The position numbers and the translations under genes are program-made. From positions 1,240,001 to 1,304,000 of the forward strand of contig NZ_CP121659.1 of assembly GCF_029714365.1 (NCBI RefSeq): a stretch of DNA of 64,000 nucleotides. The letters run 5' to 3'. This document shows, piece after piece, positions 7,686 through 16,710 of this stretch. The notes below the pieces were generated by a model. The model saw only the letters and a program-made list of their open reading frames with translations, was not told the origin of the DNA and did not search any database. This stretch comes from Sinorhizobium terangae. Lineage in GTDB: Bacteria; Pseudomonadota; Alphaproteobacteria; Rhizobiales; Rhizobiaceae. Each line of letters begins with the position of its first letter. The stretch's first letter is position 1.

Positions 7686-8732
7686 ATGGCATCAGAAGCG
7701 ACGGCGATCCCCGGCCATTCGGCTGGCGTGATAAAGGTCGAGACGGCGGTTCGGCCGACCCGCCCGGGAGTCGTCGCTGCCGCGGTCTACCAGGACGGGC
7801 AGCGCCTCCGCGACATTGAGATCGAAGAGGCGGGACAATGGCGTGACCGCGAAAACGTCGTCATCTGGATTGGCCTGCATGAGCCGGATGAGGCACTGTT
7901 GCGGCAGGTTCAGGCTGAATTCAATCTCCACGATTTGGCAATCGAGGACGCCGGAAAGGCGCACCAGCGTCCGAAGCTGGAAATCTACGGTGACGCGATC
8001 TTCGTCGTCGCGCGCACGGCCCACATGGCCGACGATCAGATTTCCTTTGGTGAGACGCATCTCTTCGTCGGTCGCGGCTACATTATTTCCGTTCGCCACG
8101 GGGCATCGACCTCCTACATGGCGGTCAGGCAGCGATGCGAATCCTCGCCGGCAGCGCTCGCCCATGGTGAGAATTACATCCTCTATTCGATCCTTGATTT
8201 CATCGTCGACAACTACATGCCGGTGGTCGAAGCGATCCACGGCGAGGTCGAGGAACTTGAGGATCGCTTGTTGCGCGGCCGGTTGGACAAGGCGGACATA
8301 GAACGGCTTTACTTGCTGCGTCGCAACCTTCTGCGCCTGCGCAATGCCGTGGTGCCGTTGGTGGACGTGTGCCGCCGGCACGAACACCTCGAACTTCCGG
8401 GCATGGATGCGGCGATGCAGCCCTTGTTTCGCGATGTGACCGATCATGTTCGACGGGTCCAGGAAGACATCGATGCGCTGCGCGAGGTGCTTGCCTTCAC
8501 CTTCGAGGCGAGCCTGATGATTGGCCAGTCGGAGCAGACGGAAATCTCGCGCAAGCTCGCTTCGTGGGCAGCGATCCTGGCGGTTCCGACGGCGATTGCC
8601 GGCATCTACGGCATGAACTTCGAGGACATGCCCGAGCTTCGGTTCCGCTACGGCTATTTTGTCGTGCTGGCCGTCATCATCGGGCTGTGCGTTACACTCT
8701 ACCGCTTCTTCCGGCGTGCGAAATGGCTTTGA
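7686..8732 (+). CDS. CorA/ZntB-family divalent metal ion transporter
   Basis: 348-residue member of the CorA (2-TM-GxN) family. A large cytoplasmic N-terminal domain is followed by two C-terminal membrane helices, and the signature YGMNF sits at the end of the first helix. These channels form pentamers moving Mg2+, Co2+ or Zn2+. Which metal this one carries cannot be read from the sequence; rhizobial orthologues are annotated as either CorA or ZntB. ATG 7686 with upstream AGGTGGAATAGGA is preferred to a much longer open frame. It is divergently arranged with sthA. Confidence 0.92.
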   Translation: MASEATAIPGHSAGVIKVETAVRPTRPGVVAAAVYQDGQRLRDIEIEEAGQWRDRENVVIWIGLHEPDEALLRQVQAEFNLHDLAIEDAGKAHQRPKLEIYGDAIFVVARTAHMADDQISFGETHLFVGRGYIISVRHGASTSYMAVRQRCESSPAALAHGENYILYSILDFIVDNYMPVVEAIHGEVEELEDRLLRGRLDKADIERLYLLRRNLLRLRNAVVPLVDVCRRHEHLELPGMDAAMQPLFRDVTDHVRRVQEDIDALREVLAFTFEASLMIGQSEQTEISRKLASWAAILAVPTAIAGIYGMNFEDMPELRFRYGYFVVLAVIIGLCVTLYRFFRRAKWL

Positions 8733-8829
8733 AGCAAATGCCGGGCACGCACCCACGCTCAGCCACCGGTTCACTTTGTCGATATATCCTAGATAGCCCG
8801 GCAACGATCAGCTGTTACGGCTGCCGAAT

Positions 8830-8904
8830 TCAACCCAATCCGAAGAACGACAAGACAGCTATCACGATCACAACTAGGCCCACGAGGTAAATGATTTGGT
8901 TCAT
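8830..8904 (-). CDS. 24-residue single-pass membrane micro-protein
   Basis: A tiny frame from ATG 8904 behind an excellent ribosome site (AAAGGAG, 6 bp spacing). It encodes 24 residues: MNQ, then an unbroken hydrophobic stretch IIYLVGLVVIVIAVLSFFG, then LG. This is one transmembrane helix and nothing else. Similar 'VGLVVIVxxxLSFFGL' micro-proteins are common and conserved in rhizobial genomes; their function is unknown. It stands alone between corA and radC. Confidence rests on the ribosome site and the clean helix. Confidence 0.65.
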   Translation of the reverse strand: MNQIIYLVGLVVIVIAVLSFFGLG

Positions 8905-9084
8905 CGGTCACTCCTTTCATGGGAATGAACGGACGCCACCGTAGGGAAGTTCCAAGCGAGTTGTTCAACGCGGCCTGCCACTGGATGGAGAGCAACTGTG
9001 GCGCACCTGACAGCTTCAGCGAGATGGCCGTAATGAGAAACAGGGTCGAGCGCGCGCCGTTGCGGGCCGCGGCTCACGACCACG

Positions 9085-9873
9085 CTAGAACAGTCGAAGG
9101 CCCTTGAGGCTCGCGTGCCCGTCCTTGCCGATGATGATGTGGTCATGAAGAGCGATGCCGAGCGGTTTGGCGGCTTCGGCGATCAACTTGGTCATCTCGA
9201 TATCTGCACGAGAAGGCGTCGGGTCGCCGGAGGGATGGTTATGGACCAGGATCAGCGCGGTCGCTGATAGCTCGAGTGCACGCTTGATCACCTCACGCGG
9301 ATAGACCGGCGTGTGGTCGATCGTGCCTCGCTGCTGGACCTCGTCGGCGATCAGCGCATTGCGCTTATCGAGGAAGAGGATGCGAAACTGCTCCTTGGTC
9401 TCATGCGCCATCGCTGCATGGCAATAGTCGATAACGGCGCTCCAGGATGACAGGACCTGCTTGTCGCGCAACTCGCTCTTCAGCATCCGGTGGCTCGCTG
9501 TGGCGATGAGCTTGAGATCAAGCGCGACCGACTCGCCAACACCCTTGACCTCCTGCAACAGATTGAGCGGCGCGCCGAAAACGCCTGCGAGCGTTCCGAA
9601 GCGCGCGAGCAGCGCCTTGGCAATCGGCTTCGTATCGCGACGGGGGATCAGCCTGAACAGAATGAGTTCCAGCACCTCGTAGTCCGCGAGCGCTGCATCG
9701 CCATGTTCGCGGTAACGGTCGCGCAACCGATCGCGATGGCCGTGATAATGTGCCTCCGCGGAAGGAGCAGAGATCACTTCGGGGTCGCCGACGCGCGGCT
9801 TTTGCTGTGCAAAGAACTGCCGCTCGTCCGTCGGCTGCAGTTCGCCTTCGGAGAGGGGCGGGGTCCTCGTCAC
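9085..9873 (-). CDS. radC: RadC/MPN-domain (JAMM) protein
   Basis: 262-residue RadC family protein. The N-terminal half has a helix-hairpin-helix-like region ([15 protein letters not shown], about residues 108-122). The C-terminal half is the JAMM/MPN metallo-domain with the motif [14 protein letters not shown] near residue 213, containing the H-x-H-(x)6-S-x2-D metal ligands. Despite its name, the family's DNA-repair role is doubtful; the fold predicts a Zn isopeptidase-like enzyme. ATG 9873 overlaps the last codons of map, so it is the final gene of the phaC-sfsA-map-radC operon. Confidence 0.95.
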   Translation of the reverse strand: MTRTPPLSEGELQPTDERQFFAQQKPRVGDPEVISAPSAEAHYHGHRDRLRDRYREHGDAALADYEVLELILFRLIPRRDTKPIAKALLARFGTLAGVFGAPLNLLQEVKGVGESVALDLKLIATASHRMLKSELRDKQVLSSWSAVIDYCHAAMAHETKEQFRILFLDKRNALIADEVQQRGTIDHTPVYPREVIKRALELSATALILVHNHPSGDPTPSRADIEMTKLIAEAAKPLGIALHDHIIIGKDGHASLKGLRLF

Positions 9874-10709
9874 GCGTTGCCCACTGCAGCAATGCCGGGC
9901 TTGAACAGGCCGGCTGGCGAAAGCGTGAAGATTTCGCAGCCATCCGCAGTGACGCCGATCGTGTGTTCGTATTGTGCCGAAAGCGAACGGTCGCGCGTGA
10001 CGGCGGTCCAGCCGTCCGACAGAACCTTCACGTGCGGCCGACCCAGATTGATCATCGGCTCGATCGTGAAGATCATGCCTTCGCGCAGTTCAGGGCCTTC
10101 ATTGGCGCGCCCATAGTGCAGGATGTTCGGCGCGTCGTGGAACAGCCGGCCGACGCCATGGCCGCAGAAATCGCGCACGACCGAACAGCGCTCGGATTCC
10201 GCATAAGCCTGTATGGCCTCGCCGATCGCGCCGGTGCGTGCGCCGGGCCGCACAGCCGCGATGCCGCGCATCAGGCATTCGTGTGTGACTTCGAGCAGCC
10301 GCTCCGCGGCACGTTTTACCTCGCCGACGGGATACATGCGGCTGGAATCGCCATGCCAACCATCCACAACATAGGTGACGTCGATGTTGACGATGTCGCC
10401 TTCGCGCAAGGGCTTCTCGTTCGGAATTCCATGGCAGACGACATGGTTGATCGACGTGCAAGATGATTTCGTATAGCCGCGATAGTTGAGCGTGGCGGGA
10501 AGCGCGCCGTGGTCCATGCCGAATTCGAAGACGAAGCGATCGATCTCTTCAGTCGTTACGCCAGGCTGTACGCGGGGCACCAGTTCATCCAGGCAACGCG
10601 CCGTCACCTGACAGGCCTTGCGCATGCCTTCGAAACCATCCGGCCCGTAAAGACGGATGACGCCGGTGTTCTTGTAGGGGGCAGCGCCGGCCTCGATATA
10701 GGTTACCAT
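9870..10709 (-). CDS. map: Methionine aminopeptidase, type I
   Basis: 279-residue cytoplasmic metallo-exopeptidase that removes N-terminal methionine. The metal ligands are all visible: D in [10 protein letters not shown] in [11 protein letters not shown] in [13 protein letters not shown] in FTIEPMIN and E in QYEHTIGV. The length fits type Ia enzymes with a short N-terminal extension. It lies 29 bp downstream of sfsA and overlaps radC by 4 bp, indicating one transcript. Confidence 0.97.
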   Translation of the reverse strand: MVTYIEAGAAPYKNTGVIRLYGPDGFEGMRKACQVTARCLDELVPRVQPGVTTEEIDRFVFEFGMDHGALPATLNYRGYTKSSCTSINHVVCHGIPNEKPLREGDIVNIDVTYVVDGWHGDSSRMYPVGEVKRAAERLLEVTHECLMRGIAAVRPGARTGAIGEAIQAYAESERCSVVRDFCGHGVGRLFHDAPNILHYGRANEGPELREGMIFTIEPMINLGRPHVKVLSDGWTAVTRDRSLSAQYEHTIGVTADGCEIFTLSPAGLFKPGIAAVGNA

Positions 10710-10738
10710 TACAGAACTTTCATTGTTTCAAGCGCATG

Positions 10739-11458
10739 TCATAAATCAGCGAGGGCGGGTTCGTCCACAGCCATCGCCGCAGTGGCTACTATTTGCGAGG
10801 GCGATATCGTGCATTTGATGGCATAAGCCTCAACGCCGCGTGTCGCAGCGCGCTCGAATGCGCGAGCATAGACCGGATCGAGTTCGCGGCATATCCGGAA
10901 GACATCGCAATCGTGTCTTTGGACAAGATAGAGCATGATTGCGCGGTGGCCGCTTTCCACCATGTCGCCGAGTTCTTCCAGATGCTTGGCGCCGCGCGCG
11001 GTCGGGCTATCGGGAAATTCAGCGAGGCCGCAATCGCGGCTGAAGTGGACGTTTTTCACTTCCACATAGGCAAGACCCTTCGTGGGGTCGCTGAGGAGGA
11101 TGTCGATCCTGGAGTTGCGGCCGTATTTCTGCTCGCGCCGCAGTAGCGGGTAGGTATGAAGGTCGCCGACGAGGCCGGCCGCGATCGCTTCCTCGGCAAG
11201 CCGGTTTGGCAGTCCGGTATTGATGCCGACCAATGTTCCGTCCGCTTCGACGATCTCCAGCATATGCCGGTATTTCCGCGTCGGGCTGTCGTGCTCCGAA
11301 AGCCAGATCGGCGATCCCGGGGTGGTCAAGCCGCGCATCGAGCCGGTGTTCGGACACGAGCCGGTAATCCTCGTTCCATCGGCAAGAACGGCGTCAAAAA
11401 GAAAGCGCTTGTAACGCTGCACAAGCGTGGCTGGAACGAGCGGACGGGAGAAGTTCAC
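10739..11458 (-). CDS. sfsA: SfsA, DNA/RNA nuclease family protein
   Basis: About 239 residues from a GTG at 11458, matching the family's usual length. Conserved SfsA stretches are RYKRFLFDA near residue 13, [10 protein letters not shown] near residue 31, and VEVKNVHF with E and K of a PD-(D/E)xK-like core near residue 135. SfsA was named for sugar-fermentation stimulation in E. coli, and the fold suggests a nucleic-acid nuclease. An ATG at 11488 would overlap phaC and lacks a ribosome site; the GTG start is preferred because it falls 10 bp after the phaC stop and begins just before the conserved N-terminus. Confidence 0.93.
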   Translation of the reverse strand: MNFSRPLVPATLVQRYKRFLFDAVLADGTRITGSCPNTGSMRGLTTPGSPIWLSEHDSPTRKYRHMLEIVEADGTLVGINTGLPNRLAEEAIAAGLVGDLHTYPLLRREQKYGRNSRIDILLSDPTKGLAYVEVKNVHFSRDCGLAEFPDSPTARGAKHLEELGDMVESGHRAIMLYLVQRHDCDVFRICRELDPVYARAFERAATRGVEAYAIKCTISPSQIVATAAMAVDEPALADL

Positions 11459-11468
11459 GTGTGACCCA

Positions 11469-13316
11469 TCAGGCCCGTGCGCGGACATAGGAGCCCGGCG
11501 CTTCCTCAAGCGAGTTGAGCGGCCCGCCGGGCTTTCGGGCCGGAACGCGTTTCTTGTCGAGCTTTTCAACCCAGCTGTGCCAGTGCGGCCACCAGGAGCC
11601 CGGTGTCTCCTTTGCCTTGCCGAGCCACTCGTCGACGTCGCCCTTGGCGGGACCGCCGGTCCAGTATTGATATTTGCCTTTGTCCGGCGGGTTGACGACG
11701 CCGGCAATATGGCCCGAGCCTGACAGAACGAACGTTACCTTGCCGCCGAAGAAGCTGCTGCCGAGGAACACCGATTTGGCGGGCGCGATGTGGTCTTCCT
11801 TCGTTGCTAGGTTGTAGATCGGTATCTTGACGTCGCCGAGCGAGATCTTCCGGCCGGCAAGCACCATCTCTCCCTTGGAGAGCTTGTTCTCCAGGTAGCA
11901 GTTGCGAAGATAGAAGGAGTGGTTGGCTGCCGGCATCCGGGTTGAATCGGAGTTCCAGTAAAGGAGATCGAAGGGCAGGGGCTCCTGGCCCTTCAGATAG
12001 TTGTTGACGAAATACGGCCAGATCAACTCGGACGCCCTGAGCATGTTGAAGGCGGTCGCCATCTTCGAGCCTTCGAGATAGCCGGTCGCGCTCATCTTGC
12101 GTTCGATTTGGCTGATCTGGTCATCGTCGACAAAGACCTTTAGATCTCCCGCATAGGTGAAGTCCACTTGCGTCGTGAAGAGTGTCGCCGAGCGGATGCG
12201 CTCATCGCCTTCGGCGGCGTGGAGCGCCAGCGTGGCAGCAAGCAACGTGCCGCCAACGCAGTAACCGATGGCATTGACTTCGCGCTCGCCTGTTGCCTGC
12301 TCGATGATGTCCAGGGCAAACCCGATCCCTTCACGGGCATAGGCCTCCCAGTCCTTCGAGGCATGGCGTTCATCGGGGTTGACCCAGGAGATGACGAACA
12401 CGGTGTGCCCTTGGTCGACCGCCCATTTGATGAAGGATTTTTGCGGGTTGAGATCGAGCACATAGAACTTGTTGATCCACGGCGGGCAGATCAGCAACGG
12501 CCGCTTGAGAACTGTCTCGGTGCTCGCCTCATACTGAATGACTTGGCAGACATCGCTCTGGGCGATCACCTTGCCCGGCGTGATTGCGATGTTTTCGCCG
12601 ATGGCGAACTTGCTGGTATCCGTCTGCCGCAACCTGAGATCGCCGCGCCCGGCAGCGATGTCTTCCGCAAACATCTGCATGCCCTTGACGAGGTTGGCAC
12701 CACTTGATGCCACGGTTTCGCGATAGAGTTGCGGGTTGGTCGTTACGAAATTGGTCGGCGACAGGGCGCTCGATATCTGGCGCACGTAGAATGCCGCCTT
12801 ATGCTTGGTATGGTCGTCGAGCCCCTCGGCGTCATTGACCATCCTCTCCGCCCAATCCGAGGTAGCGAGATAGGCCTGGCGAATGAAGTCGAAGAACGGA
12901 TTCCTCACCCAGTCCTCGTCCGCAAAGCGCTTGTCGGTGCGCTCGATGCTCGTCGGATCCGTGGCAACATCGCCGGCCATGCGCTGAAGGCTACGCGACC
13001 AGATGTCAAAGAAACTGCCCATGAGATGTGTCTGGGCTTCCAGCGTTCGACGCGGGTCGGAGAGCCAGTACTCCGAGATCTTCGATAGCGTCTTGACCAT
13101 GTCGGAGACGGGCTCGGCGAAGGTATCGGTCTTCTCGCCAGCTTCGCGCGGAGCAAGCCACGCAGACGCTGCCTTGCCGAGTTGTTCTGCTGCGCGGGCC
13201 AGGTTGACGGCCAAGCTTTCTGGATCCTTGACGATGTAGGGCTCGACCGATTTCGGATCAAAGCCGGCAAAGCCGCTCTTGCCACCGCCGTCCTCGGCCT
13301 TCCTGTCTGCTGTCAC
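11469..13316 (-). CDS. phaC: Class I poly(3-hydroxyalkanoate) synthase
   Basis: 615-residue polymerase that makes polyhydroxybutyrate from (R)-3-hydroxybutyryl-CoA on granules. The catalytic cysteine lies in the lipase-like box GYCVGGT near residue 352. The catalytic Asp is in KEDHIAP and the His in [13 protein letters not shown]. The N-terminal alpha/beta-hydrolase cap (PhaC N-domain) covers about residues 60-250. The length is within the class I range. It is the first gene of a leftward operon with sfsA, map and radC, and is divergent from a lipoprotein and aminotransferase. phaA/phaB are not in the window, as expected in rhizobia, where they map elsewhere. Confidence 0.97.
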   Translation of the reverse strand: MTADRKAEDGGGKSGFAGFDPKSVEPYIVKDPESLAVNLARAAEQLGKAASAWLAPREAGEKTDTFAEPVSDMVKTLSKISEYWLSDPRRTLEAQTHLMGSFFDIWSRSLQRMAGDVATDPTSIERTDKRFADEDWVRNPFFDFIRQAYLATSDWAERMVNDAEGLDDHTKHKAAFYVRQISSALSPTNFVTTNPQLYRETVASSGANLVKGMQMFAEDIAAGRGDLRLRQTDTSKFAIGENIAITPGKVIAQSDVCQVIQYEASTETVLKRPLLICPPWINKFYVLDLNPQKSFIKWAVDQGHTVFVISWVNPDERHASKDWEAYAREGIGFALDIIEQATGEREVNAIGYCVGGTLLAATLALHAAEGDERIRSATLFTTQVDFTYAGDLKVFVDDDQISQIERKMSATGYLEGSKMATAFNMLRASELIWPYFVNNYLKGQEPLPFDLLYWNSDSTRMPAANHSFYLRNCYLENKLSKGEMVLAGRKISLGDVKIPIYNLATKEDHIAPAKSVFLGSSFFGGKVTFVLSGSGHIAGVVNPPDKGKYQYWTGGPAKGDVDEWLGKAKETPGSWWPHWHSWVEKLDKKRVPARKPGGPLNSLEEAPGSYVRARA

Positions 13317-13528
13317 CCGGCGTCCTCCACAGCATCTTATCTGTTTTGCATTTTTACATTCTGCCCGAAAATGATTACAAGGGCTAGAGCGTTCAGCTTT
13401 CCAAAGGAATCACAGGAAGCGAGTAAATCGCTTTGAATTCAAGCGGTTAAAGTGTCATTGGCGTGTCTTTTTCGGGCACCCGGTGCACTGGCCATCGTCG
13501 CGCCGGAAAAACAGGGGTCATCGCCAGC

Positions 13529-13834
13529 ATGCTTGTCGTCGGAAAACAGGGCTCGGTTTCTTGGGTTTTGGGATTGCTCCTCGCGGGCGCTCTTACCGGA
13601 TGCAGTTCGACAGCCCAATTGGCCTCGTATCCATCCGTTTATGGGCAAAAGCCGGCCGCGGCCCCCCAGATGACCGAGGAAGAGGCGGTCTCGATGCAAT
13701 CCCGGTTGACGGCGCTTGCCACGGCCCGCCAATCCGGCTCGATCTCCGAGGCCGAATATCAGCGGCGCTTGAAGGAATTGCAGTTGCTGGCCGAGCAACA
13801 CGGGGCCGACACGCTGAAACAGATCGCGAATTAG
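13529..13834 (+). CDS. Small lipoprotein with SHOCT-like C-terminus
   Basis: 101 residues if started at ATG 13529 (CAGGGG upstream); an ATG at 13463 would add 22 polar residues before the signal. The lipobox LLAGALTGCSS at about residues 18-28 predicts acylation at Cys and export. The C-terminal 50 residues, with the pattern SGSISEAEYQRRLKEL, resemble the short SHOCT domain seen in bacterial envelope proteins. Function unknown. It lies between phaC (divergent) and the aminotransferase gene, with about 125 bp to the latter. Confidence 0.8.
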   Translation: MLVVGKQGSVSWVLGLLLAGALTGCSSTAQLASYPSVYGQKPAAAPQMTEEEAVSMQSRLTALATARQSGSISEAEYQRRLKELQLLAEQHGADTLKQIAN

Positions 13835-13959
13835 CGCTTGCCTTTCCGGTGATTTGGACGCAAAGCGTTGAATGGCCGCGATGACGGCCGTTCACCACCG
13901 CGTTTGCTTCCGCGAAAGCCGAACGGCTTGTGGAGGCTTGCGCCAAACGAGGTTTGGAG

Positions 13960-15177
13960 ATGGAAGAGTTTCATAAAGTCCGGCGTTTGCCGCCCTATGT
14001 TTTCGAACAGGTCAACCGTTTGAAAGCAAGCGCGCGAGCGGCCGGTGCTGACATCATCGACCTCGGAATGGGCAATCCGGATCTTCCCACCCCGCAGTCG
14101 ATCGTCGACAAGCTTTGCGAGGTTGTCCAGGATCCGCGCACACACCGTTATTCGTCGTCGAAGGGCATTCCCGGTCTGCGTCGTGCTCAGGCCGCCTATT
14201 ATGCCCGTCGCTTCGGCGTCAAACTCAATCCCGAGACACAGGTTGTCGCGACGCTCGGCTCCAAGGAAGGCTTCGCCAACATGGCGCAGGCGATCACCGC
14301 ACCCGGCGATGTCATCCTGTGCCCGAATCCGACCTATCCCATCCACGCCTTCGGCTTTCTGATGGCGGGCGGCGTTATCCGGTCTATCTCAGTGGAACCG
14401 GACGACAGCTTCTTTCCGCCGCTGGAGCGGGCTGTGCGGCATTCGATTCCGAAGCCTTTGGCGCTGATTCTCAACTACCCGTCGAACCCGACGGCGCAGG
14501 TCGCTTCGCTCGACTTCTACAAGGAAGTCATCGCGTTTGCGAAGAAGCACGACATCATCGTGCTTTCGGATCTCGCCTATTCTGAAATCTACTTCGATGA
14601 CGCGCCGCCCCCCTCCGTGCTGGAAGTGCCTGGCGCGATCGACGTGACGGTCGAGTTCACGTCGATGTCGAAGACGTTCTCCATGCCCGGCTGGCGCATG
14701 GGCTTTGCTGTCGGAAACGAGCGGCTGATCGCGGCGCTGACGCGGGTCAAGTCCTATCTCGACTACGGCGCATTCACGCCGATCCAGGTTGCCGCGACGC
14801 AGGCGCTCAACGGTGACGGCAGCGACATTGCCGAGGTGCGTAACATCTACAGGCGGCGGCGCGACGTGATGGTCGAGAGCTTCGGCAAGGCGGGCTTCGA
14901 AGTGCCGCCGCCGCCGGCGACCATGTTTGCCTGGGCAAAGATCCCCGAGAAGTTCCGTCATCTGGGCTCGCTCGAGTTCTCGAAACTTCTCGTCGAAAAG
15001 GCGGACGTTGCCGTCGCGCCCGGCATCGGCTTTGGCGAGCAGGGCGACGACTATGTCCGCCTGGCGCTCGTGGAGAACGAACACCGGATCCGGCAGGCTG
15101 CACGTAACATCAAGCGCTTCCTGTCCGCGGCCGATGAGACGATGCACAACGTCATCTCGTTTAACGCACACCGGTAG
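13960..15177 (+). CDS. PLP-dependent class I aminotransferase (AlaC/LL-DAP type)
   Basis: 405-residue fold-type I aminotransferase. The PLP-binding lysine is in SMSKTFSMPGWRMGF near residue 238. N-P-S-N-P-T-A and the phosphate-binding R-x-G-F-x-V context are present. The early motif IIDLGMGNPDLPTP is typical of the AlaC/DapL-like subgroup, which transfers amino groups of alanine or LL-diaminopimelate. ATG 13960 just after GGTTTGGAG gives the standard length. It is followed 78 bp later by hom, consistent with a link to aspartate-family metabolism. The exact substrate is inferred. Confidence 0.92.
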   Translation: MEEFHKVRRLPPYVFEQVNRLKASARAAGADIIDLGMGNPDLPTPQSIVDKLCEVVQDPRTHRYSSSKGIPGLRRAQAAYYARRFGVKLNPETQVVATLGSKEGFANMAQAITAPGDVILCPNPTYPIHAFGFLMAGGVIRSISVEPDDSFFPPLERAVRHSIPKPLALILNYPSNPTAQVASLDFYKEVIAFAKKHDIIVLSDLAYSEIYFDDAPPPSVLEVPGAIDVTVEFTSMSKTFSMPGWRMGFAVGNERLIAALTRVKSYLDYGAFTPIQVAATQALNGDGSDIAEVRNIYRRRRDVMVESFGKAGFEVPPPPATMFAWAKIPEKFRHLGSLEFSKLLVEKADVAVAPGIGFGEQGDDYVRLALVENEHRIRQAARNIKRFLSAADETMHNVISFNAHR

Positions 15178-15255
15178 GAAATCGGGTCGGTCCGGTTTCC
15201 AAACCAGAATAGTCCCGCCACGCCTGGCGGGGCCTCTACATGTTAGGAACTTGCT

Positions 15256-16578
15256 ATGTCAGATGCCCTCAAAATCGGCATTGCGGGCTTGGGGACCGTC
15301 GGTGCCTCGCTCGTGCGGATTCTCCAGGATCGTCATGAGATGCTGGCAACCACGTGCGGTCGGGCGATCGAGATCATGGCGGTGACGGCGAGGGACCGAT
15401 CCAGGGACCGCGGCGTGAAGCTTTCGAACATCAAGTGGTTCGATGACGCGGTTTCGCTGGCGTCCGAAGCGGACATCGACGTTTTCATCGAGTTGATGGG
15501 CGGAGCCGGAGATCCGGCCTATTCCGCCGTGAAGGCTGCGCTGCAGCGGGGCATCCATGTGGTCACCGCCAACAAGGCGCTGCTCGCCGCCCACGGCATC
15601 GAGCTTGCGGGAATTGCCGAAGAGCATGGCGCGCTGCTCAACTATGAGGCCGCGGTAGCTGGCGGCATTCCGGTTATCAAGGCGCTTCGCGAGTCCATGA
15701 CGGGTAACACCGTCTCGCGCGTCTATGGCATCATGAACGGCACCTGCAACTACATCCTGACGAAGATGGAGAAGGAGGGGCTTTCGTTCGAAGACTGCCT
15801 GAAGGAAGCCCAACGCCTTGGCTATGCCGAGGCGGATCCGGCCTTCGACATCGAGGGCAACGATACGGCGCATAAGCTGTCGATCCTGACCAGCCTCGCC
15901 TTCGGCACCGCAATCGCCGCCGATGACATCTACCTCGAAGGCATCACCAACATCTCGATCGAGGACATCCAGGCGGCCGCCGATCTCGGCTATCGGATCA
16001 AGTTGCTCGGGGTCGCGCAACGTACCGAAAGCGGCATTGAGCAGCGCGTTCATCCGACGATGGTGCCTTACGATTCCGTCATCGCCCAGGTCGACGGTGT
16101 GACGAACGCGGTTGCGATCGAGTCCGATATTCTCGGCGAACTGCTGATGGTCGGCCCCGGTGCTGGCGGCAATGCGACCGCGTCGGCCGTGCTCGGCGAC
16201 ATCGCCGATATCGCCAAGAGCCGCCCGGGCGCGCAACACGTACCGGCTTTCGGCCGCCCGGCGACCGCACTGTTGCCCTACAAGCGAGCCCGCATACAAA
16301 GCCATGAAGGCGGCTATTTCATTCGGCTGAAAGTTCTCGATCGTACCGGTGTCTTCGCCAACATCGCGGGGCATATGGCCGAAAACGATATCTCGCTCGA
16401 ATCGATCATGCAGCATTCCAAGCACTACGTGGATCCCGCCGAACCGAAGACGATCATACTGGTCACGCATGCCACGCATGAAGCTTCCGTGCGCAAGGCG
16501 ATCGTCGCCGTCAAGGGCGAGGGCTATCTTGTCGGGGAGCCGCAGGTCATCCGAATCGAGCGGCCAAAGGCGGGCTGA
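15256..16578 (+). CDS. hom: Homoserine dehydrogenase
   Basis: 440-residue enzyme reducing aspartate semialdehyde to homoserine for threonine and methionine synthesis. It has the N-terminal NAD(P)-binding motif GIAGLGTVGASLV, the signature TANKALLAAHG, and the catalytic core GGIPVIKALRE followed by GIMNGTCNYILTKM. A C-terminal ACT domain (about residues 350-430, starting FIRLKVLDRTGVFANIAG) points to amino-acid feedback control. The gene follows the aminotransferase in the same direction, and the preceding 78 bp hold a small hairpin (CCCGCC...GGCGGG). Confidence 0.97.
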   Translation: MSDALKIGIAGLGTVGASLVRILQDRHEMLATTCGRAIEIMAVTARDRSRDRGVKLSNIKWFDDAVSLASEADIDVFIELMGGAGDPAYSAVKAALQRGIHVVTANKALLAAHGIELAGIAEEHGALLNYEAAVAGGIPVIKALRESMTGNTVSRVYGIMNGTCNYILTKMEKEGLSFEDCLKEAQRLGYAEADPAFDIEGNDTAHKLSILTSLAFGTAIAADDIYLEGITNISIEDIQAAADLGYRIKLLGVAQRTESGIEQRVHPTMVPYDSVIAQVDGVTNAVAIESDILGELLMVGPGAGGNATASAVLGDIADIAKSRPGAQHVPAFGRPATALLPYKRARIQSHEGGYFIRLKVLDRTGVFANIAGHMAENDISLESIMQHSKHYVDPAEPKTIILVTHATHEASVRKAIVAVKGEGYLVGEPQVIRIERPKAG

Positions 16579-16607
16579 TCGCCCACCGGCACATTAAAAC
16601 TGTTGAG

Positions 16608-16660
16608 AAACGGCTCCGACAGGCCTCTGGCCCGCCGGAGCCTTCTTCATTCGGGTTCTT
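16608..16660 (+). terminator. Possible weak terminator after hom
   Basis: An inverted repeat GGCTCCG...CGGAGCC with a long loop followed by a T-rich stretch lies 30-70 bp past the hom stop. The T tract is broken, so termination may be partial. Confidence 0.4.
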
Positions 16661-16710
16661 CCAGCCTGAAATGTCCGCTAAGAACAGAAGAATGCGGGCG
16701 GACAAATAAC

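Noticed and set aside
14389..15171. 260-codon frame opposite the aminotransferase
   Set aside because: Antisense shadow of a well-conserved enzyme; composition is Arg/His-rich as expected from a reversed G+C-rich frame.
15178..15255. Possible riboswitch or attenuator before homoserine dehydrogenase
   Set aside because: Only one small hairpin is present; no SAM-II or threonine-leader features such as a Thr/Ile codon run were found.
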